Below, piece after piece: positions 18,296 to 26,515 of a DNA stretch of 64,000 nt. Made by a program: the position numbers and the translations under genes. The DNA is from Bombyx mori. Its lineage: Eukaryota; Arthropoda; Insecta; Lepidoptera; Bombycidae. The stretch is from positions 5,458,501 to 5,522,500 of the forward strand of contig NC_085128.1 in assembly GCF_030269925.1 (NCBI RefSeq), written 5' to 3'. How positions within the stretch are numbered: position 1 is the first letter of the stretch; every line of letters begins with the position of its first letter. The notes below the pieces were generated by a model. That model saw only the letters and a list, made by a program, of their open reading frames with translations, made no database searches and had not been told where the DNA came from.

Positions 18296-18362
18296 TTTAA
18301 TTATTGCCCGTGTAGGCAGACAATCATACGGTCCACCTGATGGTGATTGGTTGAGTGGTGGA
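18296..18362 (-). repeat. Jockey-type LINE tail stub, reverse
   Basis: attgcccgtgtaggcagac, ggtccacctgatggtgattg: the final 65 bp of the jockey tail only, diverged. Confidence 0.7.
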
Positions 18363-19069
18363 AATACGACAGTTATAAGTAATTTGTAACTATTAATAAT
18401 GTTAACTAATGTTTTGCGGGAATGCTAAAAACGGAAGCAATAATAGAACCTTCACACTCTTAGAAGGGTTCTAATTGTAATAAAATATTTAGAAAAAACT
18501 ATAGGTATGTCATTATGGCAGCCGTTGTCGATATATATTGTATGCGTGAAAATATTTGTTCTAATGATTTTATCCACGAAGAAAAATTGCCAAAACATTT
18601 TTAGTAGTACCTACTTACCTCACCCCGTTGTTTAGTATTTACTAAAAAGCGTGTAACTAGTGTTTCAATTAAATCAAAATCAGGCAAAGTCAAAACAATT
18701 TGGTAGCAGTCTAAGTCTAATTAAAAAAAAAACATTTAAGTAGTACCTATCAGTCTAAATTTTGAGGTTCACTGATTATGCTCATATCTTTAATTAGTAC
18801 CTAAGCAAACACAACTTATATTAATTGTACCTATTTCTATCATACATCATTCTTAAGTTAAAGATAGATTATCCAATAATTTCATACTTGCTTGCAATGT
18901 TTACTGTATGTCTATTTGTGATAAACACTAAAACATTGAGATTCAGAACCTTAATAAGGTTTCTGTGATTTTCGAGATACTACTACAACTAAGCTTTTGT
19001 CTCGCTTTTTATAAATCAACATTTACAACCGTCTCGCTGACCTGGTTAAATGATTAATGAACTCATATA
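18363..19069. other. AT-rich sequence left of the LTR element
   Basis: No gene or repeat recognised. It ends in ctcatata; the last four bases TATA are the target duplication of the LTR element. Confidence 0.5.
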
Positions 19070-19433
19070 TGTAAGCTTGAGGGTAGACATTATCTTGTTG
19101 AACACCAAGTAAAACGATGTCACTTTTTGATTCCTGATTTAATCAACAACATGTTATCTTAACAATTCACTTTAACACTTGTCCAACTTTAACCAGTACG
19201 TACAACAGTCACTGAATCACACAACGTAACAAGGATATAGTAAGTGCACCAGGCAAGCGCAGTCCAACGAATGTTTTTTCGCAAGGCACGCACCGCCTTT
19301 TTATACTAGCCGGCGCAGCTGGCTTATGAGTCACTTCTGTTGCACGAGTGGAACGACACGGCCGGCGCACCCGGCTTGTGTGAGTCACGCCTGTTGCACG
19401 TGATGTTTATTAGAAATATTGTTAACGCCGTCA
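19070..19433 (-). repeat. 3' LTR (left copy), 364 bp
   Basis: Runs from TGTAAGCTTGAGGG to AACGCCGTCA on the plus strand. By eye it is identical to the right copy. On the minus strand it has TATAAAAAGG at 19305-19296 and two TGACTCA-like AP-1 sites (near 19328 and 19383), so it could drive transcription leftwards. Confidence 0.92.
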
Positions 19434-19730
19434 CGGCCATACTGACATGCGCTCGTCCTCGTGCGCCTTTTTATGGTTGTTCTGTAGACAATAAGCGTAT
19501 TCGTTCATCCTGACATTAACGGATGCAACTTAAAACGTGGTCTATGATATTAACAATCTAATACGGTTCGGTTCGCATAATTCTTCAGAAAATCCTATAC
19601 TGGCTATAAATACTGACTGCTTACATACCTGGGCCAGTTCATTTAAATCTCTTCAGGTATGTAAGTATGTCCCTTTTAACTTAAATCGGAATTGTTATCC
19701 CTTCAGTTTTTCGAACTGGACCGGATAATG

Positions 19731-19943
19731 CTAGACCGGATCGCAATCCCTGTAGCTAATTGTTGTGGCTAGTCCGGATGAAAATCCCTATAGCCAAGCC
19801 ATTGGACCGGACAGACCCTTCAATGACTTCACACATTTTTTTTTCTTTTTTTTTTTTTTTCTTTTTTTTTTTTTTTTGCTAGTCCGGATTAACATCCCTT
19901 TAGCCAAGTCATTGGACCGGATACACCCTTCAATGACTTACAA

Positions 19944-19979
<36 letters not shown>

Positions 19980-20034
19980 CTAGTCCGGATTAACATCTCT
20001 CTAGCCACATACAATTCTCTTTTTTTTTTTTTTT
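19731..20034 (-). repeat. A-rich tandem repeat inside the LTR element
   Basis: About four units. Each has gctagtccggat, atccctatagccaa(g), cattggaccgga and cccttcaatgact, separated by long T-runs (A-runs on the element's coding strand) of 17-40 nt. The first unit is partial and diverged. The array lies between the pol remnant and the 3' LTR, where coding would not be expected. Confidence 0.82.
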
Positions 20035-20211
20035 AATCTGCGTGTACGGTAGCGTTTGTTAAAACATCTCTTAAACCAGAACATTTATACGGAATTTCTT
20101 CAGAAATAGTGCGAGACCGACCATCGTTTTCTACATTTCCAACACCTGCACCTGAGGTGCCTGAGCTTACAGACATTGTATCACTACCCACAGACTATGT
20201 TTGCTGTATCG

Positions 20212-20560
20212 CTATTTGCGGACAAAAATGTCGCTTCTATTGTCAGTGATAGAGTCGTCATCATTAAGATCAGTTTCATGAACAAGATTAATTAACCCAT
20301 CTGTGTACGCCGTCACGTCATCGTCACTATAATTTTTAGAAATTTCTAGTAGGCCTGACGAGCCTCGAGGTATTTCACGTAAGTTTTCATGGGGAAATTT
20401 GTACACTCTATTAGAACTATTTACATGTCTCAATTTATACCTATCGTTTTCCAAAACTGCAGTAATGTTGAAGGGACCTTTACATTTTCGGTCAACTTAC
20501 GAAAACAAAATCCCCAGCGGAAAAGAGTTTGACTTTAGCTTTGCCTCGACTAAACCAAGC
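20212..20560 (-). pseudogene. Pol remnant: integrase C-terminus
   Basis: Minus-strand text KCKGPFNITAVLENDRYKLR fits the GPY/F module at the end of gypsy-type integrases, followed by an acidic tail (SDDDVTAYTDGLINLV). An open frame covers 20454-20212; upstream of it a frame break separates GDFVFV from the GPF block. Nothing of the catalytic core was found. Confidence 0.65.
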
Positions 20561-20798
20561 TTCTGTTTGTGCCCTTTTTTTATGTTTTCGCCGGTCTTCG
20601 ACCGTGCTAAATCAAGATCTAATCTAGAGGGATTATCACTCTGTTGAAACTTTAAGATATTTCAAGTGAACTACCCTGAACGGCAAACGTCTATTCTATT
20701 GGAGTAAACCCTGTTACTCGACAACGTGCACTATTAAGGACGAGTTGAATATCCCCTAAGTGCTCTTGCCATCATGATTGGTCTAGGTTACTTTCAGA

Positions 20799-21193
20799 TC
20801 AAAGAGTGACTTGTTCATGAAACCGCTTACCATTGAATAAATTACTATGACTTTGTTTTATAAGACTACATTCTGACCCTGAATGGAACATAAAGGGGAA
20901 GCCAAAACCACTTATCTGTAACACACTGAAGCTCTGGAACACACGTTGACGTCTCTGGTTGGACCTGCCACAGCACCTGGAGCAGTGTTGTTTTTCTTCT
21001 TGTAGCGCATGGAACACCCAGAAGCTACATGGCTCGCATCACCGCACACGTAACAGCAGACTTGCAGGCGAGAGCCGGGCGCCCACGGATGAGGAGGTTG
21101 TTCAGGTTTTGCAGGCTGTATTTTTGTGAGGCAAGTAGTAGCTCGAGCCTTAAGCGAATGTGTGAGAGTCAAAATTAAATCGACACCATCCAA
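20799..21193 (-). pseudogene. Gag remnant with CCHC zinc knuckle
   Basis: The minus strand encodes CYVCGDASHVASGC, an exact C-x2-C-x4-H-x4-C knuckle, the nucleic-acid-binding motif of the nucleocapsid part of gag. It is preceded by a Pro/Gln-rich stretch (KPEQPPHPW). Two overlapping frames cover it, which indicates a frame break. It is separated from the gag N-terminal piece by the Bm1/R1 insertion. Confidence 0.72.
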
Positions 21194-21253
21194 TACTTCA
21201 ACTACTTTAAACGGCCCTTTAAACTTCGTATCTAATTTCGTTTGATTATGCTC

Positions 21254-22035
21254 TTCGTATTAATGTGTGGGCGAGCTCACAGCCCACCTTGTGTTAAGTG
21301 GTTACTGGAATCCATAGACATCCACAGCGTAAACGCACCACACACCTTGAGATAGAAGTCCTAAGGTCTCAGTCTAGTTACAACCGCTGCCCCACCCTTC
21401 AAACCGAAATACACCACTGCTTCACGGCAGAAATAGGCAGGGTGATGGTACCCGTGCGGTCGATGGCACTATACGGAGCACCCGTCTGGTGCCACGTCCT
21501 TACCCACGAGAACGTCGCCGCGCTGCGACGCCGGCAGCGCGCGATCGCAGTTATTCAATGATACCTCACAGTCTCCTACGAGGCGGCGCGCCCTAGCGCA
21601 AGTGCAGCCGGAGCGCGGGGGCTCCAATATCGGCAGTCCGTGCTGGAGGCGTGGTCTCGTCGTTTGGCGGACTCGTCAGCCGGCCTCCGTACCGTCGAGG
21701 CGATCTGCCCGGTTCTCGCGGACTGGGTGGGCCGCGACCGCGGAAGTCTCACCTCCGGCTACCTGTGCAGACTCACAAGACATTTTACCACCATGCAAAC
21801 TTCTTACCGCAACAAATCTTACCAGCCACCACGCAAACTACAATTTTACGGGTTCCACCTCTCTTACACGATGTTACTCCCACACTGAGGAAGCCAACCG
21901 CGAACACTTGTCAAGCACGCACAAGCACGCACTTCACCGGAAAAACCTGCATCCGCCAGCCGGAACCCGAACATCGCCGCATCGCCAGACACGAACGCAC
22001 CGGACGTCTTATCTTACAGGTCACGACGACTTCAG
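21254..22035 (-). repeat. Bm1 SINE, near full length, split by an R1-clade fragment
   Basis: 21262-21459 carries the reversed Bm1 tail and body (gagctcacagcccacctt to gtacccgtgcgg). After the insert, 21761-22035 continues with actcacaaga, the acacgatgttactcc block and the tRNA-like head in reverse (aacccgaacatcg = B box region, cggacgtcttatcttacagg). It lies inside the LTR element's gag region. Confidence 0.82.
21460..21760 (+). pseudogene. R1-clade LINE ORF2 fragment inside Bm1
   Basis: Plus-strand text MALYGAPVWCHVLTHENVAA and LRRRQRAIAV, then in another frame RRLADSSAGLRTVEAICPVL and ADWVGR. These match the ORF2 part downstream of the reverse transcriptase in R1-clade LINEs. It is frame-broken and internally shortened. 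A 10-bp near-repeat flanks it: ACCCGTGCGG at 21450-21459 and ACCTGTGCAG at 21761-21770. Confidence 0.75.
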
Positions 22036-22291
22036 ATGTGTCAATTTTTCTTCCCCACGGAAACTTGCTTGCTTTCTTGTTTGCTTGCTTGCTGGAGCCC
22101 GAAGTCATCGAACGTGTAGTGTTATTGGTATTGAATCGAGTAGATTCTAAAATTTCAGCGACAATTCACAGTCTCATGTCCTGGTTTACTGTACTAGTGC
22201 CATGTAACTCTAGCAGTAGTCATTGGCTTAAAAACGATTCGTGTCGGAACTACCCACTCGTCATGACAGATCCATTATTGCGATCGAAGTT

Positions 22292-22576
22292 TCACTTGAG
22301 ATTTGCACTTGCCTTAATTTCTTGCAATAGCTTGTTACGTGTTGTATTTCCGTTAGTAAATGCCATGTGATGAAGTCGACAGTCAAACTGGGCAACATGA
22401 GCCAGAACGTAAGATGTGACGATTTCTTCGTGGCTCAGATCTTCCATCGAGGTAACAGAGACGTTATTACACGACTTACGTATGCTGCATTCACGCTCTT
22501 GTGGCGTACCACTACTAGTATTCTGATCTGCATCATGTTTTTTTTGCTGTACTTCGAACATGTTCAAACACGTCAC
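22292..22576 (-). pseudogene. Putative gag N-terminal piece
   Basis: The 94-codon minus-strand frame begins 22 nt downstream of the primer site, where gag should start. It has a helical look (MEDLSHEEIVTSYVLAHVAQ) but no motif I can name. Assignment rests on position only. Confidence 0.4.
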
Positions 22577-22597
22577 GCCAGTGAGAGTAGGGTCCTG

Positions 22598-22610
22598 ATC
22601 CCACTTCTGA
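22598..22610 (-). other. Primer-binding site, tRNA-Leu type
   Basis: On the minus strand TCAGAAGTGGGAT directly follows the 5' LTR. It is complementary to the ATCCCACTTCTGA near the 3' end of insect tRNA-Leu (from memory), offset a few bases from the CCA end. Confidence 0.6.
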
Positions 22611-22824
22611 TGTAAGCTTGAGGGTAGACATTATCTTGTTGAACACCAAGTAAAACGATGTCACTTTTTGATTCCTGATTTAATCAACAACATGTTATCT
22701 TAACAATTCACTTTAACACTTGTCCAACTTTAACCAGTACGTACAACAGTCACTGAATCACACAACGTAACAAGGATATAGTAAGTGCACCAGGCAAGCG
22801 CAGTCCAACGAATGTTTTTTCGCA
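22611..22824 (-). repeat. 5' LTR (right copy), first part
   Basis: TGTAAGCTTGAGGG through aatgttttttcgca; continues at 24743 after the LINE. 214 bp here plus 150 bp there equals 364 bp, the length of the left LTR. Confidence 0.92.
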
Positions 22825-24732
22825 TTTTTTTTTTTTTTTTTTTTTTCCCTACCTATGCTGATAGCCTTGAGAGGCTATTTCAGCTTCACCCTAACGTTAG
22901 TAGGTGAGCTCGCGGGGCTCAACCGGAGATTTGCTAACACTGACCCTAGCAAGAGCAGTGTTTCGCAGAATCTACCACCGGATCGGAAACGCGACCCACT
23001 GAGAAGATCCGGCGAGAAACTCAGTGGGCTGTGTCTATGGGTTAGTTCGCTCGTCGAGCCCTTCGTCGCAAGCGACGGGTTCGACGAGGACGGTGACCGG
23101 TGCTTGTGGTGCCTAAAAGCACCGTTAATGGATCAGGAGGATCCGTAATGACGTGCTTTGGGCGACGTCGACGGTTTACCATTCGGTCTACTGGGTCGGG
23201 TATGTAATTTCCAGCGGCTACGATGAGAGGGTTCTCATGTCGTGCCGCCTTCTCAAAATGGCGCAGCGATGCCGACTGTAGATACTTACTAAAAGAGTCG
23301 AGCTCCAGGTCGTCGTGGAGATCCACATTCCTAAGGAACCAAGGCGCTCCGACGGCTATCCTGCAGAATCGTGATTGAATAACCTGAAGGGATTTCAAGT
23401 TGGTGCGGGCTGCGTGAGCGAACACTACGCTTGCATACGTCATGACGGGGCGTATACAAGTTTTGTAGAGAGTTACCTTATTACGGAGGGACAGTTTGCT
23501 TCGACTACAAAGCATTGGATAGAGTCGTCCTAGAATAAACGCGGCGCGGTCGCGTACCGTTTTTATATGGGGACGGAATGTCATCCCTCTGTCGAGGGTG
23601 ACGCCTAGATATTTGACCTTCGAGACCCACGGAATGGGCTGGCCAAAGAGAGTGATGGGACTAACGGCGGAGGTGTTTGCGCGCCTACTACGGAGTGGGA
23701 TGCTCGAAGTGATGTTCGGAGGGCGACCCCTTTTGAAGAGCACCGCTGCGCTTTTCGTGGGGTTGATGTCTATTCGCCACTTCCGGAACCACTGTCCCAG
23801 GGTGGCTACTGCGATCTGGAGTCGCCGATGAAGCAGCGACATCTTCCTACACGAGTAGTAGATAGCCGTGTCATCGGCGAAGAGCGCTAGATGGGTCTCC
23901 GGAGACCGGGGTATATCATTGATATACAAACTAAATAATAACGGGGAGAGCGCGGAGCCTTGCGGGACTCCGGCGGTCAGTTGACGGGGACGGGAACGAG
24001 TTCCCTCTACTCGATATCGAAACGAACGGTTCGACAAGAAGTCTCGTATGATGAGCACGAGTCTGTCTGGCACTCCCATGTTGTACAGTTTATAAATTAA
24101 ACCGTTGTGCCAGACTTTGTCGAACGCCTTCGCGATGTCGAAGAAGAGGGCGCCGGTCGGGATTTGTTTACGCCTATTTAGTCCTATCAGAATGTGCTCC
24201 GTGAGGCGGTGCACTTGTTGTACGCACGAGTGTTTTGAGCGGAATCCGAACTGTTCGTCTATGAGAATTTTGTTCGCGGTAACAAAATCCCAGAGGCGTT
24301 TCCTAAGGAGCCGTTCGTAAATTTTTCCTATCGTCGAGAGGAGACTAATCGGACGGTAACTAGAAGTTTCGTTTGTCGGTTTGCCCGGTTTATGTATACC
24401 GATAACGTCCGCTTCTTTCCACACCGCGGGAAAGATGCAGTGCGTCATAGCGGCATTTAAAATTGTAGCCAACATTGCTATCAGTTGGACTGGCAAGAGT
24501 TTAAGCGCGCGGTTGTGGATGCCGTCGGAGCCGGGTGCCTTCCTAGGTTGTAGGTTGTGGATCGCGTCTCTAACTTCGTCAGTGGTAATGGGGGGTAACG
24601 CGTCCGAGGGCGGCAGGGAAGCTCTGCGCTCGACCTCCCTGTCGACTAACTCGGTGTGTTCGGGGGCCGCGTGTTGAGTGCTGGTGGTGCATTGCTCTTG
24701 CAGTGCATCGGCCAGCAGCTCAGCCTTGTCAT
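22825..24732 (-). mobile_element. Jockey-clade LINE (B type), 5'-truncated, in the right LTR
   Basis: Flanked by a perfect 10-bp target duplication TTTTTTCGCA at 22815-22824 and 24733-24742. The poly-A is the T-run at 22825-22846; the 3' UTR is the B-type tail seen in many short copies. Most of ORF2 is present in one frame. ORF1 and the endonuclease are missing by 5' truncation. It is the youngest insertion in this nest. Confidence 0.93.
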
Positions 24733-24847
24733 TTTTTTCGCAAGGCACGCACCGCCTTTTTATACTAGCCGGCGCAGCTGGCTTATGAGTCACTTCTGTT
24801 GCACGAGTGGAACGACACGGCCGGCGCACCCGGCTTGTGTGAGTCAC
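23042..24847 (-). CDS. LINE ORF2 reverse transcriptase (5'-truncated), fused to LTR-derived start
   Basis: An uninterrupted 601-codon frame. LINE sequence begins near NDKAELLADALQEQ; the first ~38 residues come from the LTR in which the LINE landed. RT blocks in order: IGIHKPGKP and SYRPISLLSTIGK (about residues 150-175), QFGFR, LFFDIAKAFDKVWH (block A Asp), GVPQGSALSPLLFSLYIND (block B), LALFADDTAIYY (catalytic FADD, block C) and KVKYLGVTLD. The C-terminus is Arg-rich and ends RRARRAN. The endonuclease domain expected upstream is absent, so it cannot retrotranspose on its own. Jockey clade by motif style; a BMC1-like name is possible but not assigned. Confidence 0.88.
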   Translation of the reverse strand: MTHTSRVRRPCRSTRATEVTHKPAAPASIKRRCVPCEKNDKAELLADALQEQCTTSTQHAAPEHTELVDREVERRASLPPSDALPPITTDEVRDAIHNLQPRKAPGSDGIHNRALKLLPVQLIAMLATILNAAMTHCIFPAVWKEADVIGIHKPGKPTNETSSYRPISLLSTIGKIYERLLRKRLWDFVTANKILIDEQFGFRSKHSCVQQVHRLTEHILIGLNRRKQIPTGALFFDIAKAFDKVWHNGLIYKLYNMGVPDRLVLIIRDFLSNRSFRYRVEGTRSRPRQLTAGVPQGSALSPLLFSLYINDIPRSPETHLALFADDTAIYYSCRKMSLLHRRLQIAVATLGQWFRKWRIDINPTKSAAVLFKRGRPPNITSSIPLRSRRANTSAVSPITLFGQPIPWVSKVKYLGVTLDRGMTFRPHIKTVRDRAAFILGRLYPMLCSRSKLSLRNKVTLYKTCIRPVMTYASVVFAHAARTNLKSLQVIQSRFCRIAVGAPWFLRNVDLHDDLELDSFSKYLQSASLRHFEKAARHENPLIVAAGNYIPDPVDRMVNRRRRPKHVITDPPDPLTVLLGTTSTGHRPRRTRRLRRRARRAN

Positions 24848-24892
24848 GCCTGTTGCACGTGATGTTTATTAGAAATATTGTTAACGCCGTCA
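24743..24892 (-). repeat. 5' LTR (right copy), second part
   Basis: aggcacgcaccgcctttttata through aacgccgtca, matching 19284-19433 with no difference seen. TATA target repeat follows at 24893-24896. Confidence 0.9.
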
Positions 24893-26274
24893 TATATATC
24901 AAAACTAGAATGCACCCTATCAGAAGAGGTGAAGTCTCAACTTTATTTAACTGCCCCATCCTTCTATGTAGAATTATAAAAGAATAGTGATACTTAATTT
25001 TACTGACCCACAATACGCCTTACCAATAGATTTTAACTAATTTTAGTAGATAAGATTTAATTTAGTGTTTACAAAAGACTAAATGAATATCCCAATGAAT
25101 CAATTGACCCCTAAAAAAATTGAAAGTGTGCCTTCGCCCACGGCACGAGTATCGGCAGCGCTACGTCATACAAAATCGATTATTGTATTTACATGAAGAA
25201 TTTCTATATAATAAGCGCTCTTAGCACTATAATTGAAGGTAATCACATCGGACATTTGACCACGCCCTTAGTGGATACATACGGGACATGCTTAGTTGAA
25301 ACTAGTCTCAAGATTTTTTCGTCTTTGAGTCTAGTATAAGACTGTCTTATTGAGGAAATTCCCTTTTTCATAACTGTTTGGGCATGTCGGATCTGATTGA
25401 TCAATAGTGCTTCATCAAATTGCTCGATATAACATGGTCCTGTTTGCACGAAAATCTTTTTAGTTTTTCAAATACTTTTTGGTTTAACAAGGCATTGTAC
25501 TTGAAGTACTCTTGCTCGTCATTATCAACGCCAAAGTCATAGCCATCTAGATACTGTCTTGTTTCAAGCCTGATTTAAAAAATGTAATAAAGTGTCATAG
25601 TGTTTAGAAATGCCGAAGATAGGCTCTGTTACAGGGCATAATTGTACCTTTTATTTATTTATTTATTTAATGTATTGCATTACTTTTTTTTTTGGTGTAC
25701 AACAAAGAATACTCTCTCTCTCATAATTGTACATGGTAAAAATATCACGCCGCTATCCACAAATGCCGTGGTTTCACGTAGTACAAATGAACTTTGCCCC
25801 GACGACGATAATACGATACTAAATACCTTTCTCTTTCTCATTAGTTCCTCGTAAATATGACTATCTAAAACTTGCCTATATATTTACATCCAGCTCACTG
25901 AAATAACTTGTATGAAATCTCGCAGTCGGAAACCAAGGCACATCTTATATCACAATATCTAATAACGTCTTGAGACATGTTTTGCAGACGAACGTGACGC
26001 TTACGAAACTGATAATTTCTCATTGTTCCACCCACTTCGATGCCCTTAATGGATGCAGTGAATATGTTTGACAAAATTTGACGCCATAATGAGAGGGAAG
26101 CGCCCCGTAGCGTAGTGAGCGACCTTAAAATAAAGTGAATTGCAAATACTTCACAAGATATGTTTGCCTTTGCTAGTTACTTGCGAAATTGGGTACCGAT
26201 GCACAGGAGCTCACAACGGTTCATCAGATTTGAATTTTTTTGCGGATGACCATATCGAAGAGGTGAAAAGCTAT
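24893..26274. other. Unique-looking sequence, no gene recognised
   Basis: A 68-codon minus-strand frame (25449-25243: PCYIEQFDEALLINQIRHAQ) has a protein-like look but no family I know and no splice support. Microsatellite-like ttta repeats lie near 25650-25670. Confidence 0.35.
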
Positions 26275-26515
26275 TTCATTTAAATGACATTTTTGCAACG
26301 TTATAGTAAAGCCATTTAATTGCAAAACTTGCAAAAAATATTGTACCAAAAAAAAAATTCTTCATCTATTATAATGGGGTAAACTTAAATGAAGTTCAAT
26401 TATAAACATCGAATTGTTGATGCTGATACCAAATAAAACGGACCTTTAATTACAAATTATATTAATGTCGCGCTTTAAGCGAAATGTCCCTTAAATCAAA
26501 TGGCCATTCGCTCCT
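26275..26515 (-). repeat. Dispersed repeat E, copy 2
   Basis: The reverse complement aligns with 15570-15810 over about 230 bp with many substitutions: gggacatttcgctta, aattaaaggtccgtttta, tcaacaattcgatg, aaatggctttac. Confidence 0.7.

Larger units (their letters stand above)
19070..24892 (-). mobile_element. Non-autonomous LTR retrotransposon with nested insertions
   Basis: Two direct 364-bp repeats, TG...CA at the ends, flanked by TATA (19066-19069 and 24893-24896). Minus orientation follows from four signs: a TATAAAAAGG box in the LTR on that strand, a tRNA-Leu-like primer site next to the right LTR, a gag zinc knuckle, and an integrase C-terminus nearest the left LTR. The gag-integrase order and chromodomain-less end suggest a Ty3/gypsy-type insect element. 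Reverse transcriptase, RNase H and protease are not seen, so it depends on partners. A Bm1/R1 mosaic sits inside, and a jockey-type LINE splits the right LTR. Confidence 0.88.

Noticed and set aside
19820..20034. Poly-T runs as LINE poly-A tails
   Set aside because: They recur at regular spacing with the same core unit, so they form a tandem array inside the LTR element, not separate LINE ends.
21651..22370. 239-codon plus-strand frame
   Set aside because: It runs through R1-clade text in the wrong phase, then reversed Bm1 and antisense gag; a chance frame.
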